A stretch of 64,000 bases of DNA from Microbulbifer donghaiensis (GCF_900129095.1 NZ_FQVA01000001.1:1550001-1614000); one strand, 5' to 3'. Shown: positions 8,210 through 17,433, numbered from the stretch's first letter. Notes: a model not told the origin generated them from the letters alone. Numbers and translations are program-made.

Positions 8210-8923
8210 TTATCCGGCAGTGTGGTTGCCCGCATCGACCCAAGTGATGGACTTGTCGTCCTTGAATTGCGCCGCGCTGGGGCGCTGCACACTCTGTTCA
8301 CAGGCGCTGCCCTGGGCAGCGGAGAAGCTGACTACTTCCTCTTCCCAGATCTTGTCCAGCGCCTCCGGCGTATCGTCGCGCTCCTCCTTGGCTACCTGTG
8401 CGGCGAGACCTTCCCGGTCGACCTCGACACCGGCGAAATCCACCAGTGCGTCGAGCAGTTCCGCGTACACGGATTCCTTGTCGCGCAGGCGCGCGGCCAG
8501 CAGGGCGAGAATATGCGAGATCTCTTCCAGCCATTCGCGCGCGGCGTCTTCCTGGGTCGCGCAGAACTCAAGGTAGGTGGGCAGGTAGTCCGGCAACTCG
8601 CGCTCGGCGAGTTCGAGGCCGGCACTGCGGTACTGCTTGAGCAACTCCACCATGGCCTGGCCGCGATCGCGGGACTCGCCGTAGATATGCTCGAAGATAT
8701 GCAGCGACACCGCGCGGCCGCGCTCGAACAGGCCGTCGTACTCGCTCTGCCAGTCGAGCAGATCGCGACACTCGTAGTGCGCGACAAAACACAGCAGCTT
8801 GTCGCGCATCGAGGACGTCAGGTCGTTGGACTCCGCAATAAAGTACGTGAGCTCCGGCAGATGCGCGGCGAGCGCATCGTCCGGGTAGTCCAGCAGTCGG
8901 GATATCAACTGAAGGGTTTTCAT
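8210..8923 (-). CDS. narJ: NarJ, nitrate reductase assembly chaperone
   Basis: 237 aa TorD/DmsD-like helical chaperone, needed for Mo-cofactor insertion into NarG and for membrane attachment; it is not part of the mature enzyme. The N-terminus MKTLQLISRLLDYPDD and the LFERGRAVSLHIFEHIYGESRDRGQAM segment are typical. The ATG at 8923 has AGGAG upstream. It lies between narH (12 bases) and narI (24 bases), the standard order. Confidence 0.94.
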   Translation of the reverse strand: MKTLQLISRLLDYPDDALAAHLPELTYFIAESNDLTSSMRDKLLCFVAHYECRDLLDWQSEYDGLFERGRAVSLHIFEHIYGESRDRGQAMVELLKQYRSAGLELAERELPDYLPTYLEFCATQEDAAREWLEEISHILALLAARLRDKESVYAELLDALVDFAGVEVDREGLAAQVAKEERDDTPEALDKIWEEEVVSFSAAQGSACEQSVQRPSAAQFKDDKSITWVDAGNHTAG

Positions 8924-8935
8924 GACCTGCTCCTG

Positions 8936-10483
8936 TTAGTCGACAATTTTCGCCGGGATGACCTGGCGCACTGTCTGCTTCTTGCCGCCAAAGATATTGA
9001 CGGAGTCGTTGCCGGTGCTGCAGCCGTTGCCGAAGCTGAAACCGCAGGAGGACTTCATGTCGTAGGCATTTTCCGCGTAGGCCTTGTGGCTGGACGGCAC
9101 CACGAAGCGATCCTCGTAGTTGGCCAGGGCCATGTAGCGGTACATATCCTCGACCTGCTGCACGGTCATGCCGGCCTGCTCCAGCAGATCGCGATCCTGC
9201 ACACCATCCACGTGGATACCGCGCATGTAGGCGCGCATCACGATCATGCGCTCCAGCGCGCGCGCCACCGGCGCCTCGTCGCCCGCGGTCAGCAGGTTGG
9301 CGAGGTACTTCAGCGGAATACGCAGCGTGGACAGGTCCGGGATCTCGGCATTCATGCCGACGGTCACTGTCTCGACGTGACCTTCCTGTACCGCGTTCTG
9401 GATCGGTGACAGCGGCGGCACATACCAGACCATCGGCAGCGTGCGGTACTCCGGGTGCAGCGGCAGCGCCACTTTCCAGTCGATCGCCATCTTGTAGACG
9501 GGGGACTGCTGCGCGGCGTCGATCCACGCCTGCGGAATGCCTTCCGCGCGCGCGGCTGCCTGCACCTGCGGATCACTCGGATCGAGGAAGATGTCGCACT
9601 GCGCCTGGTACAGGTCTTTGTCGTTCTCTACCGAGGCCGCTTCTTCGATGCGATCCGCGTCGTACAGCAGCACACCCAGGTAGCGGATGCGGCCAACACA
9701 GGTCTCGGAGCAGATGGTCGGCTGCCCGGACTCGATACGCGGGTAGCAGAAGATACACTTCTCGGACTTACCGGTTTTCCAGTTGTAGTAGATCTTCTTG
9801 TACGGGCAGCCGGACACGCACATGCGCCAGCCGCGGCACTTGTCCTGGTCGATCAGCACGATGCCGTCTTCCTCGCGCTTGTAGATGGCGCCGCTCGGGC
9901 AGGACGCCACACAGGCCGGGTTGAGGCAGTGCTCACACAGGCGCGGCAGGTACATCATGAAGGTGTTTTCGAACTCACCGTAGATGTCCGCCTGCACTTC
10001 GTCGAAGTTCTTGTCCTTCTTGCGCTTTTCGAATTCGGTACCGAGGATTTCTTCCCAGTTGGGGCCCCAGTCGATCTTCTCCATGCGCTGGCCGCTGATC
10101 AGGGAGCGCGGCCGGGCTACCGGCTGGTGCTTCTGCTCGGGGGCCTTGTGCAGGTTCTGGTAGTCGAAGTCGAACGGCTCGTAGTAGTCGTCGATTTCCG
10201 GCATATCCGGGTTGCCGAAAATATTCGCCAGCACGCGGCGCTTGCCACCCTGGCGCGGCTCCAGCTTGCCGTTCTTCTTGCGGATCCAGCCGCCGTTGTA
10301 CTTGTCCTGGTTCTCCCACTCTTTCGGGTAGCCGATACCGGGCTTGGTCTCGACGTTGTTAAACCAGGCGTACTCGACCCCCTCGCGGGAGGTCCAGACG
10401 TTTTTACAGGTGACGGAACAGGTATGGCAGCCGATGCACTTGTCGAGGTTCAGCACCATGCCGATTTGCGCTCTTACTTTCAT
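8936..10483 (-). CDS. narH: NarH, nitrate reductase beta subunit (Fe-S)
   Basis: 515 aa electron-transfer subunit with four Fe-S clusters. Cysteine groups: CIGCHTCSVTC near the N-terminus, CEHCLNPACVASCP, then CRGWRMCVSGCP, where Trp replaces the fourth Cys as in the 3Fe-4S cluster of NarH, and CIFCYPRIESGQPTICSETC. Its start ATG overlaps the narG stop (ATGA), with GGAGG upstream inside narG, so the two are translationally coupled. The length is close to E. coli NarH (512 aa). Confidence 0.97.
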   Translation of the reverse strand: MKVRAQIGMVLNLDKCIGCHTCSVTCKNVWTSREGVEYAWFNNVETKPGIGYPKEWENQDKYNGGWIRKKNGKLEPRQGGKRRVLANIFGNPDMPEIDDYYEPFDFDYQNLHKAPEQKHQPVARPRSLISGQRMEKIDWGPNWEEILGTEFEKRKKDKNFDEVQADIYGEFENTFMMYLPRLCEHCLNPACVASCPSGAIYKREEDGIVLIDQDKCRGWRMCVSGCPYKKIYYNWKTGKSEKCIFCYPRIESGQPTICSETCVGRIRYLGVLLYDADRIEEAASVENDKDLYQAQCDIFLDPSDPQVQAAARAEGIPQAWIDAAQQSPVYKMAIDWKVALPLHPEYRTLPMVWYVPPLSPIQNAVQEGHVETVTVGMNAEIPDLSTLRIPLKYLANLLTAGDEAPVARALERMIVMRAYMRGIHVDGVQDRDLLEQAGMTVQQVEDMYRYMALANYEDRFVVPSSHKAYAENAYDMKSSCGFSFGNGCSTGNDSVNIFGGKKQTVRQVIPAKIVD

Positions 10484-13400
10484 TGAACTGCCTCCTCTGC
10501 GGCCGCAGCCACTTTGACATCTTCTCCGTCGAGCCAGTCGACCTTGTTCATCTTTCTCACAATTACAAACTCGTCGCGGTTACAACCGACGGTGCCGTAG
10601 TAGTTGAAGCCGTAGGACTGCTGCGCATAGCCACCGATCATGTGGGTGGGTTTCATCACCGCACGGGTCACGGAGTTGTGGATACCGCCGCGGGTGCCGG
10701 TGGTTTCGGCTCCGGGGGTGTTCACGATGCGCTCCTGGGCGTGGTACATCATCGCCATGCCGTCCGGTACCCGCTGCGATACCACCGCGCGGGCGGCGAT
10801 GGCACCGTTGACGTTGAAGATTTCGATCCAGTCGTTGTCTTCGATACCGGCCAGCTTCGCGTCTGTTTCACTCATCCACACGATGGGGCCACCGCGGGAC
10901 AGGGTCAGCATCAGCAGGTTGTCGGAGTAGGTGCTGTGGATACCCCACTTCTGGTGCGGGGTGATCCAGTTCAACAGGATTTCCTTGTTGCCGTTGGACT
11001 TCTTGTTCAGCACCGGCTCGACGGTCTTCAGGTTGATCGGCGGCTTGTACACACACATGGTCTCGCCGAAATCACGCATCCACTCGTGATCCTGGTAGAA
11101 CTGCTGGCGGCCGGTGATGGTGCGCCAGGGGATGTACTCGTGCACGTTGGTGTAGCCGGCGTTGTAGCTCACATGCTCGTCTTCCAGACCGGACCAGGTC
11201 GGCGACGAGATGATCTTGCGCGGCTGCGCGACGATGTCGTTGAAGCGGATCTTTTCCTCTTCCTTCGGCTTCGCCAGGTGCGTGTGATCGCGGCCGGTAA
11301 TCTGGCCGAGCGCCTCCCAGGCCTTCACCGCCACCTGACCGTTGGTCTCCGGTGCCAGCGACAGGATCATCTCCGCGGCGTCCACCGCCGATTCGATCTT
11401 GGCGCGGCCGTTGCGCTCGGAATCCTCGCTGTAGGTGCGGTTCAGCTTCTTCAGGAAGTCCACTTCCGCATCGGTATTCCAGTTGATGCCCTTACCGCCG
11501 TTGCCGAGTTTTTCCAGCAGCGGACCGATGGAGGTGAAGCGGTTGTAGGTGTTCGGGTAATCGCGCTCCACCACGATCATGCTCGGTGCGGTCACGCCCG
11601 GCACCAGGTCGCACTCGCCTTTCCACCAGGACTTCACGCCGAACGGCTGCGCAATCTCGGTGGGCGTGTCGTGGTGGATCGGCAGGGTCACCAGATCCTT
11701 TTCCACACCCAGGTGGCCCTGGGTCAGGTCGGAGAACTGCTTGGCGATGCCCTTGAAGATTTCCCAGTCGCTGCGCGCTTCCCAGGCCGGATCCACCGCC
11801 TTGGTCAGCGGGTGAATAAACGGATGCATATCCGAGGTATTCATGTCGTCCTTCTCGTACCAGGTGGCGGTCGGCAGGACGATGTCCGAGTAGAGACAGG
11901 TGGTGGACATGCGGAAGTCCAGGGTCACCAGCAGGTCGACCTTGCCCTCGCGCGGCTCTTCGCGCCAGGTGACATCTTCCGGCTTCTTGCCGCCGGACTC
12001 ACCCAGGTCCTTGCCCATCAGGCCGTGCTTGGTACCCAGCAGGTGACGCAGCATGTACTCGTGGCCCTTACCGGAGGAACCCAGCAGGTTGGAGCGCCAG
12101 ATAAACATATTGCGCGGGAAGTTCTGCGGGTTGTCCGGATCCTGGTTGGCAAACTGCAGTTCGCCGCTCTTCAGTCGCTGCACTGCATATTCCTGCGGTG
12201 ACATACCGGCGGCTTCGGCATCCTTGACCAGCTGCAGCGGGTTCATACCCAGCTGCGGCGCGGACGGCAGCCAGCCCATGCGCTCGGCGCGGCTGTTGAA
12301 GTCGATGATGGAACCGCTCCACTTGGCCTTGTCGGCCAGCGGCGAGATCACCTCGGTCATCTCCAGCTTCTCGTAGCGCCACTGGTTGGAGTGGTTGTAG
12401 AAGAAGGAGGTACCGTTCATATGGCGCGGCGGGCGCTGCCAGTCGAGTGCGAACGCCAGCGGCGTCCAGCCGGTCTGCGGGCGCAGTTTCTCCTGGCCCA
12501 CGTAGTGCGCCCAGCCACCGCCACTCTGGCCGATACAGCCGCACATCATCAGCATGTTGATGAGGCCGCGGTAGTTCATGTCCATGTGGTACCAGTGGTT
12601 CAGCGCCGCACCGACGATGACCATGGAACGTCCGCGGGTCTTGTCGGCGGTGGTGGCGAACTCGCGCGCAACGCGGATGACATCATCGCGCTTCACGCCG
12701 GTGACCTTCTCCTGCCAGGCCGGGGTGTAGGGCTTGTCCTCGTCGTAGCTCTGCGCGCAGGCCGGGTCATTGAGGCCGTGCTCGACACCGTAGTTGGCCA
12801 GGGTCAGGTCGAAGACGCTGGCGACCAGGATGGTCTTGCCATCGGCGCCGCTGACCTTCTTGACCGGCACCTTGTACTCGATCACGTCTTCGTGGTCGGT
12901 GTGCTGGAAGTAGTCGTACTCGTGCGCCTGGCCTCCAAAATAGGGGAAGGCCACATTGGCGGTCTCGTCGGCGCAGTCCTTCAGGCTCAGTTTCAGCTTC
13001 AGCTCGGAACCGTCGGCGCCGTCGCGCGGCTCGATGTTCCACTTGCCCTGCTCGCCCCAGCGGTAGCCGACAGAGCCAGTCGGGGATACCAGTCGTCCAT
13101 CTTCGTTGATGGCGATGGTCTTCCACTCGGGGTTGTTGTCCTGGCCGAGGTTGTCCACCAGGTCGGACGCGCGCAGGAAGCGATCCTGTACCAGGCGACC
13201 GTCTTTCTCCTCCAGGGTCACCAGCATCGGCATGTCGGTGGTGTTGCGCACATACTCGGTGAAGTAGGCGCTGGGCTTGTCGACGTGGAATTCCTTCAGG
13301 ATCACGTGGCCGAAGGCCATCGCCAGCGCGGCGTCGGTGCCCTGGCGCGGCGCCAGCCAGGTGTCGCCAAACTTGGAGCACTCCGAGTAGTCGGAGGTGA

Positions 13401-14241
13401 TGACACAGGTCTTGGCGCCCTTGTAGCGCACCTCGCTGAGGAAGTGGGCATCCGGGGTACGGGTCTGCGGGACGTTGGAGCCCCACACGATCAGGTAGTT
13501 GGAGTTGTACCAGTCGGCGGATTCCGGCACGTCGGTCTGCTCGCCCCAGATCTGCGGCGAGGACGGCGGCAGGTCGCAGTACCAGTCGTAGAAGCTCAGG
13601 CAGTTACCGCCGATCAGCGACAGGTAGCGCGCGCCGGCGGCGTAGGAGACCATCGACATGGCCGGGATCGGCGAGAAGCCGGAGACGCGGTCGGGGCCGT
13701 AGGTCTTGGCGGTGTAGACGTTGGAAGCGGCGATCAGCTCGTTGACCTCGTTCCAGTCGATGCGCACGAAGCCGCCCATACCGCGGCATTCCTTGTAGGA
13801 CTTCGCCTTGGCCGGGTCCTCGACGATGCTGGCCCAGGCCTCGACCGGGTCGGCGTGCTTCTGCTTGGCCTCGCGCCACAGTTTCACCAGGCGCTTGCGG
13901 ATCTTCGGGTACTTGAGGCGGTTGGCGGAATACATGTACCAGGAGTAGCTGGCACCGCGGGGGCAGCCGCGCGGCTCGTGGTTGGGCAGGTCCGGGCGGG
14001 TGCGCGGATAGTCGGTCTGCTGGGTCTCCCAGGTGACCAGACCGTCTTTTACATAGATCTTCCAGCTGCACGAACCGGTGCAGTTAACCCCGTGGGTGGA
14101 ACGGACGATCTTGTCGAATTGCCAGCGGCGACGGTAACCGTCTTCCCAACTGCGGTCATCGTAGGTTTTTTCGCCGTGGCCATCGGCGAACGATTCCTTG
14201 TGCTTTTTGAAGTACTTCAGGCGGTCCAGAAAGTGGCTCAT
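10480..14241 (-). CDS. narG: NarG, nitrate reductase alpha subunit (Mo-bisMGD)
   Basis: 1253 aa catalytic subunit reducing nitrate to nitrite at the cytoplasmic face; E. coli NarG is 1247 aa. The N-terminal FS0 4Fe-4S motif with His ligand, HGVNCTGSC, is present, followed by the Mo-site region YCDLPPSSPQIWGEQTDVPE, in which the Asp is the expected Mo ligand. The protein keeps full-length molybdopterin oxidoreductase and dinucleotide-binding domains. The ATG at 14241 has GGAG upstream. It heads the minus-strand cluster and diverges from narX. A TATATT -10-like box lies on the minus strand at 14291-14296. No canonical FNR box was found upstream, but a NarL palindrome is present at 14350. Confidence 0.98.
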   Translation of the reverse strand: MSHFLDRLKYFKKHKESFADGHGEKTYDDRSWEDGYRRRWQFDKIVRSTHGVNCTGSCSWKIYVKDGLVTWETQQTDYPRTRPDLPNHEPRGCPRGASYSWYMYSANRLKYPKIRKRLVKLWREAKQKHADPVEAWASIVEDPAKAKSYKECRGMGGFVRIDWNEVNELIAASNVYTAKTYGPDRVSGFSPIPAMSMVSYAAGARYLSLIGGNCLSFYDWYCDLPPSSPQIWGEQTDVPESADWYNSNYLIVWGSNVPQTRTPDAHFLSEVRYKGAKTCVITSDYSECSKFGDTWLAPRQGTDAALAMAFGHVILKEFHVDKPSAYFTEYVRNTTDMPMLVTLEEKDGRLVQDRFLRASDLVDNLGQDNNPEWKTIAINEDGRLVSPTGSVGYRWGEQGKWNIEPRDGADGSELKLKLSLKDCADETANVAFPYFGGQAHEYDYFQHTDHEDVIEYKVPVKKVSGADGKTILVASVFDLTLANYGVEHGLNDPACAQSYDEDKPYTPAWQEKVTGVKRDDVIRVAREFATTADKTRGRSMVIVGAALNHWYHMDMNYRGLINMLMMCGCIGQSGGGWAHYVGQEKLRPQTGWTPLAFALDWQRPPRHMNGTSFFYNHSNQWRYEKLEMTEVISPLADKAKWSGSIIDFNSRAERMGWLPSAPQLGMNPLQLVKDAEAAGMSPQEYAVQRLKSGELQFANQDPDNPQNFPRNMFIWRSNLLGSSGKGHEYMLRHLLGTKHGLMGKDLGESGGKKPEDVTWREEPREGKVDLLVTLDFRMSTTCLYSDIVLPTATWYEKDDMNTSDMHPFIHPLTKAVDPAWEARSDWEIFKGIAKQFSDLTQGHLGVEKDLVTLPIHHDTPTEIAQPFGVKSWWKGECDLVPGVTAPSMIVVERDYPNTYNRFTSIGPLLEKLGNGGKGINWNTDAEVDFLKKLNRTYSEDSERNGRAKIESAVDAAEMILSLAPETNGQVAVKAWEALGQITGRDHTHLAKPKEEEKIRFNDIVAQPRKIISSPTWSGLEDEHVSYNAGYTNVHEYIPWRTITGRQQFYQDHEWMRDFGETMCVYKPPINLKTVEPVLNKKSNGNKEILLNWITPHQKWGIHSTYSDNLLMLTLSRGGPIVWMSETDAKLAGIEDNDWIEIFNVNGAIAARAVVSQRVPDGMAMMYHAQERIVNTPGAETTGTRGGIHNSVTRAVMKPTHMIGGYAQQSYGFNYYGTVGCNRDEFVIVRKMNKVDWLDGEDVKVAAAAEEAVQ

Positions 14242-14290
14242 ACATTACTCCGAGACAGACATGCCGGTGCGTGATTTGTAGGTGGGATGG

Positions 14291-14296
14291 AATATA
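14291..14296 (-). promoter_or_regulatory. candidate -10 box of narG
   Basis: The minus-strand hexamer TATATT lies 50 bases upstream of the narG start. A partial NarL heptamer TACCCCC (14328-14322, minus) lies about 30 bases further up. No good -35 is seen, as expected for an activated promoter. Confidence 0.4.
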
Positions 14297-14349
14297 AAAG
14301 CTGCCACCGAGGAATACACCGGGGGGTAAAACGGCCAAAATGAAGGCCC

Positions 14350-14365
14350 TACTCCTTTGGGGGTA
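14350..14365. promoter_or_regulatory. NarL 7-2-7 palindrome between narG and narX
   Basis: TACTCCT-TT-GGGGGTA: two NarL-type heptamers (consensus TACYYMT) in inverted orientation with a 2-bp spacer, the arrangement bound by phospho-NarL/NarP. It lies 109 bases from the narG start and 161 from narX, so it may serve one or both. A further heptamer-like GGGGGTA is at 14464-14470. Confidence 0.7.
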
Positions 14366-14493
14366 GAGCCAGGAAAGCGCTACCGCCCCGCGGCGCAGTA
14401 ATGGCCGGGCCAGCGGGCATTTCTGCCTCCGCGGAGGGGTGGGAACCGCACAGTTGGTTTTTTGGGGGTACTACCAAATACAATGCCTCTAGG

Positions 14494-14499
14494 CATAAT
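14494..14499 (+). promoter_or_regulatory. candidate -10 box of narX
   Basis: CATAAT lies 28 bases before the narX ATG and matches five of six consensus bases. No clear -35 is seen. The GGGGGTACTACC block at 14464-14475 lies where an activator would bind. Confidence 0.35.
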
Positions 14500-14526
14500 G
14501 TGCACGTACCAGCAAAGGCGCCTCCT

Positions 14527-16440
14527 ATGGCCAAGGTTTTCCATCGCATCCGTCAGTCCATCGTGTTCCGGATCGGCGTGTTACTGCTGCTCACCGCCGT
14601 AGTCGCGATCAGTTCGATGGTGGCGTCCTACGTCATCTCCGATGCGGCCCAGCACGACGCCGAGGCGATCAACGTGTCGGGTTTCGTGCGCGCCATGAGC
14701 TACAAACTGGCCTCCACCGCGCAGAGCGGTGACGCTGCGGCCACGCAGGAGCTGGCGGACGCTCTGAACAAGCGGCTGAAGAAGATCTCCGACATTTCGA
14801 ATTTCCCCCTGTCCGATTCCTCGGCAGCGGCGCGGGACTTTCGCGAGGTACAGCAGGACTGGCAGCAGCATATGCGGCCGTTGCTGGAAGCCGTCGCCAC
14901 CGGCGAGCGGGATATCGGCAGTGCGGAACTGTTGGCCACCACCGATACCTTTGTCGACAAGGTGGACAAGCTGGTACTCGACTACCAGCGTATCGCCGAA
15001 GACAAGGTCGAGTTTCTGCGCATCGTGCAACTGACCTCGCTGTTCGCCACCATCACCCTGGTCTATTTCTCGATGTTCACCCTGTCGCGCTCGGTGGAGC
15101 AGCCGCTGCGCGAACTGATCGCCAGCTGCCGGGGAATCGCGCGCGGCAATTTCCGCCCGCGGCTCACCATGCTGGAAAGCGAGGACGAGCTGGGCATGCT
15201 CGCGCAAACGATAAAGGGCATGAGTGAGGTCATCGACCAGACTCACCGCCAGCTGGAAGACCGCGTAAAGGAAAAAACCAAACAACTGCAACAGAGCCAC
15301 GAAGTACTCGATTTCCAGTACCGGCTGGCGCGGCGCATCAGCGAGGGGCCGCTCAACGGCAACGAGATAGAGCGCTGGCTGGAAGAGTTCAGCGAGCTGA
15401 CCAATCTCTCCGATCTGGACCTGTGCCTGATGACACCGGAGGGAGAAACCCCCTACGAGCACCTGATTTACGGCGAGGGCAACCGCAGCTGCGAGGAGCA
15501 AGAGTGCTTCAGCTGCTCGCGTTCCTGCGGCCCGGCGGCGGGCATCGAGCAGCGCCTATACCGCTTCCCGCTCGAGGCGGACAAGCGCAATTACGGCGTG
15601 CTGGTGTGCAGCCTGCCCAGCCACCAGCTGTTGCACCGCGAGCAGCAGCAGCGCCTCAGTGCGTTCGCCGATGCGATCACCACCGCGATCACCCTGAAAG
15701 AGCGCGGCGAGCACGAGCGCCGAGTGGCGCTGATGGACGAGCGCGGCATCATCGCCCGCGAACTGCACGATTCCCTGGCCCAGTCGCTGTCCTACCTGAA
15801 AATTCAGGTGGCGCGCCTGAGCCGCTGCACCAAGAGTGACAGCATCGATCGCGACCAGGTCAGCGAGATCACCGACGAACTGAAACAGGGGCTGAACAGC
15901 TCCTACCGGCAGCTGCGCGAACTGCTAACCACCTTCCGCCTGCAGGTGGCCGAGGGCGGCCTGCGCGATATCCTGCAGCGCTCCGTGGAGCAGTACCGCG
16001 AGCAGCACCCGGAAATCAATATCGAGTTCAATTACGAACTGGAGGAAATCCCCCTCACCCCCAACGAGGAGATTCACCTGCTGCAGCTGGTGCGCGAGGC
16101 TTCGCAGAATGCGGTCTATCACTCCTGGGGTGATCGCGTCAGCATCAATCTGGTGCCGGGCGCCGGACAGCGGGTCCTCGCCAGCATCTGTGATAACGGC
16201 AAGGGCATCAGCGATTCGCCGGAGAAGCGCAACCACTTCGGCATGTCGATCATGCAGGAGCGCGCCAGTAACCTCCGCGGTGAACTGGATATTCACCGGC
16301 GCGATACCGGCGGCACCGAAGTGGCATTTTCATTCCTGCCCGAATACGCCCGCGCACGCCTACCGGAAAACAGGGACGATTCCGACGTGTTTCACTCCGA
16401 CCGCCGGGCTAGTGGTTCAAGCGGTAAATTCGGTAACTAA
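14527..16440 (+). CDS. narX: NarX-type nitrate/nitrite sensor histidine kinase
   Basis: 637 aa from the ATG at 14527; sequence upstream of this is promoter-like. Order: TM1 (about 16-37), a periplasmic sensor with the P-box-like helix AINVSGFVRAMSYKL (R55 kept), TM2 (about 167-190), HAMP, a central module with a cysteine cluster C322, C327, C330 and C334, and a HisKA_3/HATPase kinase core with the phospho-acceptor H414 in RELHDSLAQ. NarX phosphorylates NarL in response to nitrate. It diverges from narG, while its partner narL lies 11.5 kb away beside narK. The last roughly ten residues and the stop codon fall in the left arm of a palindromic element at 16410-16571, so the native C-terminus was probably altered by its insertion. 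Confidence 0.92.
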   Translation: MAKVFHRIRQSIVFRIGVLLLLTAVVAISSMVASYVISDAAQHDAEAINVSGFVRAMSYKLASTAQSGDAAATQELADALNKRLKKISDISNFPLSDSSAAARDFREVQQDWQQHMRPLLEAVATGERDIGSAELLATTDTFVDKVDKLVLDYQRIAEDKVEFLRIVQLTSLFATITLVYFSMFTLSRSVEQPLRELIASCRGIARGNFRPRLTMLESEDELGMLAQTIKGMSEVIDQTHRQLEDRVKEKTKQLQQSHEVLDFQYRLARRISEGPLNGNEIERWLEEFSELTNLSDLDLCLMTPEGETPYEHLIYGEGNRSCEEQECFSCSRSCGPAAGIEQRLYRFPLEADKRNYGVLVCSLPSHQLLHREQQQRLSAFADAITTAITLKERGEHERRVALMDERGIIARELHDSLAQSLSYLKIQVARLSRCTKSDSIDRDQVSEITDELKQGLNSSYRQLRELLTTFRLQVAEGGLRDILQRSVEQYREQHPEINIEFNYELEEIPLTPNEEIHLLQLVREASQNAVYHSWGDRVSINLVPGAGQRVLASICDNGKGISDSPEKRNHFGMSIMQERASNLRGELDIHRRDTGGTEVAFSFLPEYARARLPENRDDSDVFHSDRRASGSSGKFGN

Positions 16441-16571
16441 AGCTCACAGCTACAGACTCCAGGGCAAGGCGAAAAAGCGCAGGACTAGCAGGGCTAATTC
16501 AAGCTTTTTCAACGCAGCACTGGGGGCTGTGGCGAAGAGATCAGTTACAGGATTTACCGCTTGGACCACTA
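16410..16571. mobile_element. MITE-like palindromic element at the narX 3' end
   Basis: About 162 bp with 28-bp imperfect terminal inverted repeats: TAGTGGTTCAAGCGGTAAAT at the left (16410 on) and its near-complement at the right (16543-16571). CTAG occurs at both outer ends, which fits a TA or CTAG target. The interior also has self-complementary GAAAAAGC / GCTTTTTC blocks. There is no transposase. The left arm supplies the narX stop codon. Confidence 0.65.
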
Positions 16572-16614
16572 GATAACTCCGCAATGACAGTACGCCGCTA
16601 AGGAAGCAACATCG

Positions 16615-16995
16615 ATGGACTACGGCCAACTGAAACACCTGCACATGACACTCGCGCTGTTGTCATTCAGTGGCTTCGCCCTGCGCAGTATCGGCCTGAT
16701 GGCCGGCGCTACCTGGGCTGCGGGCCGGCCGGCAAAAATACTGCCGCACCTGATCGATACCGCGCTGCTCGTCAGTGCCCTGTGGCTGCTCGCCAAGCTC
16801 GACTGGGTACTGCTATCGCAACCGTGGCTGATCGCTAAGCTGGTCGGCCTGCTCGGCTATATCCTGTGCGGCATGCTGGCACTGCGCTTCGCCCGCAACA
16901 ACAGTCAGCGCCTGCTGGCGTCCCTGGGCGCTACCGCCTGTTTCGCCTATATACTCGCCGCCGCAGTGACCAAGAGCCCGCTGCCATTTCTGTAA
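16615..16995 (+). CDS. SirB2-family membrane protein
   Basis: 126 aa with four predicted transmembrane helices and an N-terminal segment KHLHMTLALLSFSGFALR. This matches the SirB2 family of small inner-membrane proteins, whose function is unknown. The ATG at 16615 has AAGGAAG upstream. It is separated from narX by the palindromic element, so it may have its own promoter or depend on read-through. Confidence 0.75.
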   Translation: MDYGQLKHLHMTLALLSFSGFALRSIGLMAGATWAAGRPAKILPHLIDTALLVSALWLLAKLDWVLLSQPWLIAKLVGLLGYILCGMLALRFARNNSQRLLASLGATACFAYILAAAVTKSPLPFL

Positions 16996-17097
16996 GGGCA
17001 TATTGTGCGATGGCTACCCATTAATAGCCGGGCGCACAGCGGGCGGCGCGGATAAAATAGGCTACCCGCAGCAGTAACCACATCGGTCGAAAACGGC

Positions 17098-17370
17098 GTG
17101 AAACCCGATACCACCACCGCGATGCGCGGACTGATTGCCGAGGTCCGCAACACCATGCCATTCAGCCTGCCGGCCGCCGAGCTGTGCGCCGGCCCCTGTC
17201 GCGGCTGCCCGAAAAAACTGCTGGAATATCTCGACCAGGAACTAGAGGAGTGGGAGACGCGCCTCGACGGCGGCGAGAAACCGACCCTCGGCGATGTGTC
17301 GAAGTTTGCCAGGACCTGCCACCGTATTTACAAATCACTGGCGGCCAACCAGCTGGTGGAGCCGCTCTGA
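17098..17370 (+). CDS. small conserved-type hypothetical protein with CxxxCxxC motif
   Basis: 90 aa from a GTG; ATG codons at 17122 and 17155 are alternative starts, none with a strong ribosome site. The notable feature is CAGPCRGCPKKLLEYLDQEL, a C-x3-C-x2-C-P cluster that could bind zinc or an Fe-S centre, followed by an acidic helix and a second basic helix. No signal peptide or membrane segment is present. Composition is like the neighbouring genes. It lies 102 bases after the SirB2 gene on the same strand. Function unknown. Confidence 0.5.
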   Translation: MKPDTTTAMRGLIAEVRNTMPFSLPAAELCAGPCRGCPKKLLEYLDQELEEWETRLDGGEKPTLGDVSKFARTCHRIYKSLAANQLVEPL

Positions 17371-17433
17371 GTTACCGGGTATTTGTGGCACCTTGCGATC
17401 CACTTTCAGACGAAAAACCCGGCGCACGTCCGT

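Noticed and set aside
10483..14274. Long open frames on the plus strand opposite narG
   Set aside because: They are antisense shadows of a GC-rich gene; the products are His/Val-rich with no domain, and narG on the minus strand is certain.
16450..16644. 64-aa minus-strand open frame within the palindromic element
   Set aside because: It lies inside a MITE-like element and its product mirrors the repeat; no evidence of translation.
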